Assembly: GCA_024036415.1 (NCBI GenBank)
Contig: JAMWET010005007.1
Span: 1-64,000, forward strand
Direction of reading: 5' to 3'
Origin: Prochilodus magdalenae
Taxonomy: Eukaryota > Chordata > Actinopteri > Characiformes > Prochilodontidae
DNA length: 64,000 nucleotides
The position numbers were made by a program, and so were the translations under genes. Under the pieces are notes generated by a model, which did no database searches, was not told the origin of the DNA, and was given only the letters and a program-made list of their open reading frames with translations. Positions 1-9,773 of the stretch are shown piece after piece (position 1 is the stretch's first letter; each line of letters starts with the position of its first letter).

Positions 1-925
1 AGTGACGTGTTAGTGTGTATGCTGCTGGAAGTTTTATTTTTAAACAACGGCATTCACTGTATTAGACCTGCCCGACTTCGTAGCGGTTTGAGCATACTTT
101 TTGTGTTATGATGAAATCAGTCGTTAGGTGCTGTTTGCACCCCCAGTCTGAACTTCTTTTCAACAGGTATCTCATTAAATCCTGTGGAATGGCCTCTACC
201 ATGTGGAGAGGTCAGTCACTTCACAGTGGACCACTGCTTTACTGAAGCGTGCTACCTTTGGTGTACAGTTTCTAGGTTAGGGGACAGTTTCTATTTGCAC
301 CATTTCTCGCTCTTTCTCTCTATATAAATATATATATATCTGCTCCACCTTCTCTCAGAACCAGAGGGCAGACAGTGCTTAGGGCTCCAAGTTAACTCTG
401 ACACTCTAGCCATAGTTTAACCCTTCATTAAGAATCCTTCACACGTCAGAGAAAAATGATTTCTCCACTGCTTGCATGGATTGCCAGTGTCAGGGATTTG
501 TGGTGCCCTCTTCTGGTTGCTTATAGAGCCTACACTAGCTTGCATCTATAACGTTTTAGGTTGCTTATTAGTCACATTAACGGCACCATGTAGTGGTCTA
601 AATTTTTTACTTAAGTCTTATTATATAATTTGTACCAATAGTTCTCAAACTAGTCATTATGGACCCAAATGACAGATAAAAAGTAAATTAGCTTCTGGGG
701 TCCAGGTTTGAGATTAATTTGTATCATGCACATTGGAGCGTTTCTGATGCTGATTACGCCATTTCATTTTTACTCCTCTTTTTTGTTAATATAAAATGAG
801 TTTATATTAAAACCAAGTGTCTTTCCAGTGACATCAGTCTCACTCCTGGAAATGGGCACACTGTCCACCGGAGCCGCACTCCTTCTTCTCAGCGAGGTTT
901 TCTTCCTCTTCATCACTCTTTCTTA

Positions 926-1285
926 CTACCACCAACTCAGGCGTCGGGCACGAAGATCTGAAGTGTGCTGGCTGATCTGAGGTGGGGTTGTGTGCCTCTG
1001 AAGCTAAAGAGAATAATTTTCTTTGTAAAAAATGACTGACACACACAAATTCATTGTATACAGTAGTTCTTCTTTCTGGACCAAATGAATCCAAGCTGTA
1101 TAGAGTTTGGACTCTGTACAAGCCCACCTGCTTTGGACGTGTTTCAGTTTTCGTATTGAGAGTACACAAAGGAGAATTCCGATTTACAGATACTGGAATT
1201 GGGGGTTTGGGGATGTAGGAAGATTTCCGCTCTTGACTTGTTCTGATGTGTTTCTTGTTGATGATCTTTGTGTCCCATTTGTGCA
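926..1285 (-). other. candidate terminal coding exons, unidentified gene
   Basis: On the minus strand a segment that stays open from about 1292 down to 840 has splice-like borders. A pyrimidine-rich acceptor ending CCAG lies at 1286-1287, a weak donor (CAG then GTGGGC) at 1127, and a second acceptor ending TTTAG at 1004. If spliced, exon A (1128-1285, 52 codons, basic, with a KPPIP stretch) joins exon B and stops at 926. If not spliced, the frame reads on to 840 with an acidic DEEEEN segment near its end. A TTTATT at 33-38 would be a minus-strand poly(A) signal. I do not recognise the protein, and a 150-codon open frame can arise by chance in a window this long. Confidence 0.22.
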
Positions 1286-1607
1286 CTGGCAAGAGTTTTA
1301 GGGTAAAAGTAGATAGAATTTAAATTTAAATTTTTATTTAATAATAATGTGATCTTCTCTGATGTGTAATTTTTTCAAATGTCTGTTACTAGGTTTGGAT
1401 CATATCTGTTCTAAAGGTCAGTGAGGTACATGATGTAGTTGTAAGGCAAATTGTGCTATCATAATCATTTTGTACAATCGTTTGGATCTAAATAAGAATG
1501 GTGAAAAAGTAGTGCACTGAATCATTTACACATAAATATATTGACACAGTTATGTCCCATTTAGTTTTACTTTTCCTTGGCTGTTATTGTGTTGGTGTCA
1601 TCCCAAT

Positions 1608-1945
1608 GCACTCATCTTCTAACCCACTTAATCCACTGGGAGCGTAGGAGTTTTTATCCCAGTAATCAAAAGGCAAGTTACACCCTGGACAAGCCTTGAG
1701 TCATTGCAGAAGACACAGACATACACATTCACTGCACACACACACACTTATTCCCAGGGGCAGTTTAGCATGGCTGCATGTCTTTGGACTGTATGGCAAA
1801 AAAACAGAGCACCTGGAGAAAACCCACATGGACAGAGCTGCAGACAGAAACTCTGCACAGATAAGACCCATTGACTCCCTGCCCGGCAGATCCCTTCTTA
1901 CTGTGAGGCAACAGTCCTACCCACTGTGCCACCATGCCGCCCCTT
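1608..1945 (+). repeat. decayed dispersed repeat of a type common in fishes
   Basis: The order of short motifs is what I associate with a high-copy fish repeat: CATCTTCTAACCC near 1612, ACACCCTGGACAAG near 1680, TTTAGCATGGC near 1765, GCATGTCTTTGGACTG near 1777, GGAGAAAACCCA near 1815 and CCACTGTGCCACCATG near 1922. It is diverged and contains a short CA run. A fragment of the same family lies in the opposite direction at 36927-37010. The family assignment rests on memory of the motif order, so the name is left open. Confidence 0.6.
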
Positions 1946-2589
1946 GTATTCTTGTGAAATATAGTATTTTATATATATGGAACTTATGTCAGATTTGAAA
2001 CAAGAAAAATTCAATGCATTACTTTATTCAGTGTATGGACTCTCCATTACTGACGTTACACTGCCAATGCATACGCTGTTGATGGCGTTCAAGGGTGTTT
2101 TGCCTGAGTTTTTTTAAAGCACAGTTCGTAATAAGCTTTTGAAAGGCTTTTGCTATTATATGGTTATTATATATAGATTCTATATGATGTGTGATTAAAA
2201 TAAGAGTGCATTGTAATTATGTTTTGGAAGAAAAGCACTAGAACATGGTCACAGTTATAAGCCCGTAAGCACCTAATAATATGGTTAGTGAGTGACGCCC
2301 CCACAGCCAAAACATGCTTTTTCCAATGAGCATCTTTGTAATACACTAAACTAAGTTTTTATTGCCAGCACTGATCTTTGGTGAAGTCATGCATCAGTCT
2401 GTATACGACATCATGTCCATTTTAGGAACTCCAGGGTTTAAGTAGAATCTTAAAAGAATTAATGGGTTTTTTTTAAGAGAATTGTTTTGTATCATGCTTT
2501 AAGCAGGCTAACATTCTGTGCACTGAAATTAAATAGCATGAGAACAAGTATACATAATACATAATAAACTTTTAACACACATATACCAA

Positions 2590-2745
2590 CATCAGCTACT
2601 GGAAGGTTCACGGGTTCAAATCCTAGGATTCCCTGGGAATTATTGGTTTTTGCTCTTGGGTTAGGTGACTTTAACCCTCCCCTGCCCCGAGGGTGAGCAG
2701 TTAGTTAGGCAGCGAAAAATGACAAAAATTGTCATAAAAGTATAT
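2590..2745 (+). repeat. tRNA-derived SINE fragment
   Basis: An RNA polymerase III B-box-like sequence, GGTTCAAATCC-type, sits at about 2611-2624. It is followed by a body with CTTTAACCCTCCCCTGCCCC near 2670 and an A-rich end near 2745, as in tRNA-derived fish SINEs. No A box or intact tRNA head is visible, so the copy looks 5'-truncated and is unlikely to be active. It could also be a degenerate tRNA-like sequence of another origin. Confidence 0.5.
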
Positions 2746-4165
2746 AACTAAAACAGCATTTTTTTTTAATTATTGTTTTGACTTTTTTCATTAACAACCT
2801 CATAATTAGGAAGGTCAAGTGACAAACTGGTAAAATGTCTCTGTTGGTTTGTTAAAGTGCAGTTAATTTCTCCCTTACTCAAATTATAGACTCACAGTGC
2901 CTATTATTGGTTATGACTACAGAATGATGCACAGCTTCAGAGGTCTGTTATACACAGCCATTATAAATCAATGGTATATAATAACACCATTTTTGTCATT
3001 AGTTCAAGGAGGGCATGCTCTAGTAGCTGTCGTGTAGCACTAGAAATGTAGCATTTATAAAATCAAAGAAAACAAAAGCATTACTATTTAAATCACAATG
3101 AATAATGGAAAGGAAAATGTTTTAACTTTCCATGGCATTATATAGTAGTTTAGTCCCAGTTACCACATGTTCATGCTCCATTAGCGGAAACAGGGCAAAC
3201 ACCCTTTATATTCCTACCCAGCCTCAGCCTTGTCTGCTTATTTGTTCTTCTGACAGTATTTGTTTTTCTCATTGACAGTATGTCTTTAACATACTCAGCA
3301 TAAGCTATTGCTCTCACAGTCCTTCTCGATGTTTTTGTGATGAATACACCCTTTTCAATATGCATGGACTACCGAGGCATTTCTTTGAATTAGTTTTTCC
3401 CATTGTTTTGACAACTTTAAACAGCAATTTATGTTTCCTGTTGCAATGCAGCAAACATAGTGTTTTTAAGTTTTTAAGTGTTTTTAATCTGACAGCAGTC
3501 GTGGTTTTAGTTTTCTTTCACTGTTTGATATTTTGTTTCAACATGCTTTACAGCATCGTTTTTTTCCCATATTAAGAAGTGGACGCTGCTTGATTGGGTA
3601 TAATGAAAGGGACCATGACTTTATTATCTAGTATAAATTCAACCGTCGAGTTTGGGATTTCAGTGTATATTGCTTTGTACAGTTTTTGGTGTCATAGCAG
3701 TGTGGCACTGCTTTGCCTTTTGAAGACAGTGTATTTTCATAACATCTATTGACATCTGCTTTGGTATTAAGTCAAATGCTGTCGTTGTTTTTAAGAATTT
3801 GTATTATATACTATATACACACACATAAACATTCTGCATCTCCTTTGTAGCAAGAATGTTATGTGTGCCATAAGAAAATAAACATACAAAAATAATAAAA
3901 AAAAAAACATATTTTTCCAAATGTCTTCAAAGTGAACTGTTCTTAGCTGTTCGTGGAGAGAAGTGCTACAGGAACATCCATATTTCCAATGATTTCCACT
4001 GACAAGCACTGGAGAACTTTGAAAAGCTAATATTTGTTTGTTTGCTTCTCACGTAGTGCAGAGAGATTACAAGCGAAAAGGAACGTATGACTAACTTATA
4101 TGTACTCATATGTGCATGGTATATGGTTTGCAGAGGTGAATTGGAAGAAATGTATATTTATCTCA

Positions 4166-4193
4166 AAATAATAATAATAATAATAATAATAAT
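4166..4193. repeat. (AAT)n microsatellite
   Basis: About nine uninterrupted AAT units in otherwise unremarkable AT-rich DNA. Confidence 0.9.
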
Positions 4194-4404
4194 GATAATC
4201 AGGTTAAACAATTCCTTCTGTTTTCGGTTTCCTGTAGACCTGCAGTGGAACTTCAGTCACCATGTATTAGCATAGCACCTATAGTTTAATGCTAGTCCTT
4301 TTTTTTTTAAAGCAGCTTCCGAAGCAACTGCAAAACAAATTAGATTCTGAAATAACAACCAAAGACTAACATAACTGAAGAGTAAGATTACTTTCCCCAC
4401 AGAT

Positions 4405-4530
4405 ATGCTTGAAATATGCTCATCATCAAAAGAACAGTTGCACCCAGAGGGATGTGTTGGATTGCAATGCTGTTTGGAAGAAAGATAAAAGTTAACAGGC
4501 ACAATAAATGGTAAAAAATGGTATGGCCAA
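4405..4530. repeat. foldback-family repeat, copy 1
   Basis: It begins with a GCTCATCATCAAAAGAAC block and continues with GTTGCACCCAGAGGGAT and GTTGGATTGCAATGCTGTTT. The same ordered blocks recur at 62135-62215 and in shortened form at 4787-4912 and 6076-6130, which defines a dispersed family within this window. It has no coding capacity that I can see. Confidence 0.6.
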
Positions 4531-4786
4531 TATTTAGAAACTTTTTCATCTTGGTGCTGACCATGGTGCCTCCACACACAGACACATTGCTCGTCCCCAC
4601 CAAGACAACTGCAGAACTCAAATATGACCTGCTGAACTCAAAGTTTATCACAATGCTCTGTGTGCATGTAGCTCTGTATTTAATCAGGTACAGCTTTAAG
4701 GTCTATTCTTGCTTATGTCACATGCACGACAGAGCTGGAAACTTGAATCATTCGCATGTCTCACAATGTCAAACTTACCCACCAAG

Positions 4787-4912
4787 CACTCATCATCAAA
4801 AGAGTAGTTGAAACCCAGAAAGGAATCAACCCAGAAATGAAGCTTGGTGGTAACCAAACTTCATTCCTTCGGTTGATGATGAGTGTCAATACTCTTTTGA
4901 TGACAGTGAAAA
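4787..4912. repeat. foldback element (perfect 14-bp arms)
   Basis: The left arm TCATCAAAAGAGTA (about 4791-4804) is exactly complementary to TACTCTTTTGATGA (about 4890-4903). Inner parts also pair: ATCAACC with GGTTGAT, and AATGAAG with CTTCATT. The whole unit can fold into a long stem with small bulges, as a short foldback or MITE-like element would. It is related to the repeats at 4405, 6076 and 62135. Confidence 0.7.
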
Positions 4913-5315
4913 GTACAGAACTGTAATTTTAAGATGGTCAGTATCAGTTCACACAAATTCTACTTACATGTAACTGAATAAACATAACAAATCTGAGGCA
5001 CAAACCTCATGTTTAGGCACTGGCAGTTTCTCACACTAAGCTCCTCCTACTGCTGGATAAGAGTGCTTGCTGTGTTATCAGCACTTTCTGATCTATGATG
5101 TCATTAGCGGCAGCATAAGGATCTGACCACAGTTTTTTAAGCTCATCCAGTCATAGCTGAAGCTGTGCCAACACCTGTCGGTGCCTGTACGTGACTGAAA
5201 GCCCAGCTGTTCTTTCTCATGCTCCTCTCATTTCGCCTGTTTAATCACGTTTTGCATGATCATGATTCACTGCCTACATGTATCATCTTTCTCACTCAAG
5301 TAACATCAGAAATAA

Positions 5316-5411
5316 AAGACAGAGACATATCTATGCTCAGTTCATGAAGGCAGCCTTCATGACAACTGCATGTTGTAATGGAATGTCTGAAGTTGATTCC
5401 CAGTCACTGAG
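5316..5411 (-). repeat. short dispersed repeat, inverted partner of 8386-8478
   Basis: Read on the minus strand, this block runs CTCAGTGACTGGGAATC, then CATGAAGGCTGCCTTCATG, then GAACTGAGCATAGATATG. Positions 8386-8478 on the + strand carry the same order with a modest number of changes. The two copies face each other 3 kb apart. Family unknown. Confidence 0.6.
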
Positions 5412-5603
5412 TTTAGACAGTCTGTTGTGTAACTTTAAAAGAGAACGCATTTTTTAATGTAAGAAAATATTTTTGCCAAGTAATTTTGGACCATTTCACT
5501 TGATCCATTCATCATAAAATGTACACTATATATAAAAACAGCCATTTTCTAATTATGTTCCCTGGAGAAAAAAACAACAACAAAACAAAACTGATATGAT
5601 ACA

Positions 5604-5782
5604 AAGTTCTGTCCCGACATTAGGGTCACTGCAGTGCTGAGAATTATACCTGCTCTGAGGGGGTCCTGACCATTGGAGAACAGAGTAAAAGTGTGGTAAA
5701 AGTATGCTGACAATCAAATAGACTACAGTCTGCAATTGTACAACTAAAAAGTGCATGTGTTTGGTAAGTAGAGCTGATCAAA
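5604..5782 (+). repeat. fragment of the palindromic element family
   Basis: The segment contains CACTGCAGTGCTGAGAAT, GGGGTCCTGACCATTGGAGA, GACTACAGTCTGCAATTGTA and a GTAAGTAGAGCTGAT block, in the same order as the right arm of the 839-bp palindrome at 39301-40139. It is a truncated, diverged copy with no coding content. Confidence 0.7.
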
Positions 5783-6075
5783 TGTGTCTTATGAAGATCA
5801 TCTGCACATTTCTATTAGCCCATTCATCATAAATCATAATTAACACGCTAAACAGCTAGCTCAAATTATGTTGAAATCTAAAGATGGTCCTTTTTTGGAC
5901 AGTGACAACATATTACAGTGTTGGGAAATAGTGAACTACATGTAATTAAATGTAAAAGTTTACTTGCTTGGCATTAGTTGGCTGGTAGATCAACTCCATG
6001 CATATCTACACAGTGATTTAAGTAGTTCATATTGGTAGTTTTGTTTGAGGAAATGACATTTTTGGGCCATATAAA

Positions 6076-6130
6076 CACTCATCATCAAAAAAAACTGCAA
6101 TGCAATTTAGATGGAAGATAAAAGAAAGAG
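6076..6130. repeat. foldback-family repeat, short copy
   Basis: It contains CACTCATCATCAAAAAA, then TGCAATGCAATTTAGA and GGAAGATAAAAGAAAG, which match the ordered blocks of the copy at 4405-4530 with internal loss. Confidence 0.45.
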
Positions 6131-6547
6131 TAAGGCCACATTAACGTTTGCCTACATGTAGTCCTGCGTCATCTAGCCGACTGCCGATGGTGCTGGCCCC
6201 CCCAGGATGAGTCATGGAGGGCATCACTGCTTGCTGAATGACTGCAGTCGTGTCTGTCTGGTCACCCCACACATCTTATACAGTCTGTTGGTTCTACCTC
6301 TCTGTGGTTCGTGTAGAGCTCCCAGATAACAACTACTTTATATTCTATCTACTTTAAATAAGGTGTACTGGTATCTGGTAGCCACACTAGATCTCTCCCT
6401 ATGGGTTTACTGTTCAGCTTCCAGTGTTAAGTAATCAGTAGCCTGCAAAGTTATGCTTTTAACATAGCTTCCCCAACATTGTATACTGAAAATGGACATC
6501 TGAGATGTGAAGCAAAGTTTTATGGACTGATGAGATGTCAAAGCAAC

Positions 6548-6760
6548 CAACAGAAAATGCAACCAACTTGCAAGACTAAAATAGGCTAACCCGGATTTCT
6601 TTGAGAAACTGAAACCAAGTCTTCCTAACAGAGGGATAGATGTAATGAAGGCAAAGGAACGGACTAAACTGAACCTTACATATGTAGTTGTGGAGACGCC
6701 TGTGTGTTTTATGAAGTGTATATCTTGATCTCTGAATAAGGGTGAAGGCTAAATCAAGGT
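6548..6760 (+). repeat. short dispersed repeat, related to 32436-32620
   Basis: It shares with 32436-32620 the ordered blocks AACAGAAAATGCAACCAA, AAGACT, a CAAGTCTTC-type block, a GATGTAATGAAGGCAAAG-type block and TATGTAGTTGT followed by CTGTGTG. Both copies are diverged and lie in the same orientation. Family unknown. Confidence 0.55.
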
Positions 6761-7142
6761 TGTACCTTATATACATATATATATTCCTCAATATTGTTTG
6801 AAATAATAAAGTGTCCCTGTTAACTGATTGGCCTGTGCACTTCTTCTACAGTACGCTTGCTGTTCTGAATAACAAAAGTAAAATGCATACATAATCCAGC
6901 AGGAACAAGCTGTGTATATTTATTGAACAGTGTGTATATAGTGTGTATATTGATTTAAGACGTTTTTATCATTTCATCCTCCTCTGAATCCGAAACGTTT
7001 CCTTTAACAGGTTTGTGATCGTGAACAGACAGGCGCCACAGTTCAGACACAGTAAGCAGATTCCGGCCTTCATGTTCCGTTTATTCGCCGCTAGGTGGAG
7101 CCTTAGAGCTTATGTGCGCTCAGTGATGAACCGACTCTACCG

Positions 7143-7192
7143 AACTACCTGAATCACTAACTACCTGAATCACTGAACTACCTGAATCACTG
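7143..7192. repeat. three-unit tandem repeat near the promoter
   Basis: Units of 16, 17 and 17 bases with the core AACTACCTGAATCACTG occur back to back about 250-300 bases upstream of the proposed 5' exon. Confidence 0.85.
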
Positions 7193-7400
7193 ACGGCTAG
7201 TACTTATACTGGGGTCAGAATCGGAATGCACACAACAGAAAACAAGAAAACAATGCGGGGCTACGTCAGAATCTGTTCTTTCAAAATAAGTATAAGTACT
7301 TAGGCAGCGAAAGGTCACCGTTTGAACTGTATTAGAGGCCCCTGACCTGCAGCACATCCGACAATATTGTGAACACGCTATTCGATATAGATGAACGCGT

Positions 7401-7429
7401 GAATCGGTTCTACTGGAAAGAACCGATTC
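7401..7429. repeat. perfect 11-bp inverted repeat
   Basis: GAATCGGTTCT (7401-7411) is exactly complementary to AGAACCGATTC (7419-7429), leaving a 7-base loop. It sits in the presumed core promoter or 5' UTR. It could be a protein-binding palindrome, an RNA hairpin, or a remnant of a repeat; related GAATCGGTTC/GAACCGATTC strings do occur in fish repeats. Confidence 0.8.
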
Positions 7430-8385
7430 AAAAGAACGACTTGCTCACGAGTGCACCATCGCAGCAGTTAAACACGCTGCCGCCGCTGCACTCAGAGCTC
7501 ACAGGCTTCCAGCAGCTGCGCTCCTCTCAGTCTCACAACCGCAGCAGAAAAAGGTGAGTATCAGATTCACATACAAAACGCGAAGGCTTTTAAAGGCTTT
7601 TTACTCTTTAAGGCTTTACCGACCTACAGTCTCGTAAACTGACTTAAGTCGAGAGTCTTTTGGGAACACATTGAACAACTGATGACCCTGTTCAGCAACA
7701 AAGTGAGAACTTTCATTGTAACTTCATGTTGGAGTATCTGACCTGCCTCAGGTGGACGTCTACCAAGCCGGTGTTTATTGAGCGCTGCTGAACGCCGCTT
7801 TCACACGCAGGACGAGCTGTGTGAACCGAAAACACTGTATCGACCAACGCGAAAGTCAGGTCGGGTTCATTTCATCGCCCGGAGCTGGTGTGGAGCAGAT
7901 TGAAAGCGAGCTCCGCAGTAGCCAAACCTGAAGTACTGCGGTTTGTCAGCAGAGCACGAAGAAGAGAGTCCTGAACAAAGCGCGGCTGGAAACTTTGAGC
8001 TGTAGGTCAGCTCCAGCCGTCAGAGATGTTGTAGCAGTCTGGAATTCAGCGGATTAAACTCACTGCTTTCTCTCTTTACGTCCAACACAAGTTGTTTTGA
8101 TGTCTTGTGGGCTCTATGTGTTTCACTTTCAGTGCCTGCTGTGGTTTGTATCCTGTTAAGAGAACATTAAACTGCATTATAAGACATTCCCCTTCTCATC
8201 GGCTCGGCGAGCCTTTTAATTCAATCAGCTCTGGAGCTAAAACTGCTGAGACTCTGTCAGGCGTTTCCATATTTGTCAATGAATTAATGGGGGCACCTTT
8301 CACTGGGGGTTAATGCACTCGTTATGAGGTGGTGGGAATATTACTGTGTATGTAGGTCAGCTTTCATGGTCTGCTCTCTGTTGGC

Positions 8386-8478
8386 CTCAGTGACTGGGAA
8401 TCTGCTTCAGATGTTCTGTTACAGCATCAAGCAGAAGGCAGTCTTCATGAACTGAGCACAGATATGCCTGTCTCTCTT
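8386..8478 (+). repeat. short dispersed repeat, inverted partner of 5316-5411
   Basis: It contains CTCAGTGACTGGGAATC, GAAGGCAGTCTTCATGAAC and TGAGCACAGATATGCCTG, matching the reverse complement of 5316-5411. Confidence 0.6.
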
Positions 8479-9736
8479 GTTTTTAGGCCGAGCTTCTGTT
8501 TTCACTCTTATGAGCTGTCACTGCTTCTCTATGAAAACTATGTACTTATAATGATGAGAATGTAAACCAGTGAACAGTCACATGTTCCAGAAGGGTGTGA
8601 ATTTCACTGTAAGCAGAGGAGAGCCCGTGTCTTTCTATATGTTAGTGCCAGGTCCAGTCTAACTGGATTCCTTAAGTCTTACTCAAACAGGACATTTTCC
8701 TTGTGGCATTCCTGTTTACAAACTAACAAACAGATCTGTTCAGACATCCTATTAGAGCATTCCTTACAGTAGGAGGCTGCCTTGCTTTTTTACCTCTATG
8801 TTGAAAAGCATTCGCTTTCTATTTTCAGTTTGATCTGTTTATAGGATCACATTTTCCATGCACCTCTGTGCTGTAAGCAGTGATCAGGCCAGCCCACTCC
8901 ATAAAGACTGAAGCTATCCAGCTGGTTGCTGTCTTCAGGTGCCAGAATTAACCCTCCAAACAAACGTGGGCCGTGTTCCCCGCCAAAGTGACCATATCCC
9001 GAAGAAGTTGATGAGCTCTGCTTGGTCTTGGCATTGCGTGAGGCTCTTCTCTTCACGTCTGTGTACATGCTGTCATTAACAGCGGAGCGTGAGACTGTTT
9101 GCTCTCTCAAGAGGAGGGAGGACTCTCAGCACCCCCTCTTTTTTTGCCTCCGCTGTATGGTTGTCATGGGAACGTGCTTGGCATGCTGGATACTGAATTA
9201 AGTTGTCTCGGATGGCAAGAGAGTGGATGGGCTTTGGATAGCCGTGCAATCGTTGTGCTTTCATGGGGTGCCGGGTCGGGCCATCTGTGGGGCCGCTCGC
9301 TGTCAAGTTCAGCAACCCCACATAAAGTAGCCTCGTTTAGCCCAAGTCTGTGGAGTTCTTATTCGGGCCGGTTTCAGCACAGCCAAACAATTTTACGCTG
9401 AAGGCCGAGGTCTTATCTGGGCCTCATTGTGCGTTGTGGTAAATTTAAGCTAGAGTGCGTCCTCAGTGTGTGTAGAGTTTCTCCTTTTGTCAGCTGTGAA
9501 AAGCGTAGCTGAAAGCTGCTATTGTTGTGGTGGGAAATCAAAGCTGGCCCTGTCTGTGTGTGTGTTGGGGGGGTGTAAGGAGGAAGGGCCATGGGGTGTT
9601 AACCAGTGCCTCCATATACGCTGGGTAGACGAGCTGAATGCTGATGAACTTCAGGCTGAGAACTGAGCCTGGATGCCCCTCAGGGAAGCTGTTATGCTCT
9701 TTTGCTCACACAAACATTCCCCTAAAAAACCAGATG

Positions 9737-9738
<2 letters not shown>

Positions 9739-9770
<32 letters not shown>
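9739..9770. repeat. (CA)16 microsatellite
   Basis: An uninterrupted CA run within the proposed intron 1. Confidence 0.95.

Positions 9771-9773
<3 letters not shown>

Larger units (their letters stand above)
1..7000. other. upstream intergenic region, mostly unannotated
   Basis: This stretch is AT-rich and has no gene I can recognise. It holds a candidate minus-strand exon pair (926-1285), a decayed dispersed repeat (1608-1945), a SINE fragment (2590-2745), an AAT microsatellite (4166-4193), three members of a small foldback family (about 4405-4530, 4787-4912, 6076-6130), a fragment of a palindromic element (5604-5782) and two short dispersed repeats (5316-5411, 6548-6760). I see nothing in the stretches between these. 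Open frames of 60-100 codons occur on both strands at about the rate expected by chance. Confidence 0.6.
7000..7553 (+). promoter_or_regulatory. cd82: likely CD82 promoter region and 5' non-coding exon
   Basis: The sequence becomes richer in CpG from about 7000 to 8100 than its AT-rich surroundings, as a vertebrate promoter would. A strong donor (AAG then GTGAGT) at 7551-7559 could close a 5' untranslated exon, whose start I cannot fix; about 7454-7553 is a guess. It would splice to the acceptor at 14240, just before the start codon exon. A perfect 11-bp inverted repeat lies at 7401-7429. I see no convincing TATA box. The exon call rests on position, base content and donor quality only. Confidence 0.5.

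Noticed and set aside
7369..7557. 62-codon frame over the proposed 5' exon
   Set aside because: It crosses the donor at 7554 and contains the hairpin repeat; it shows no conserved feature and fits a 5' UTR better.
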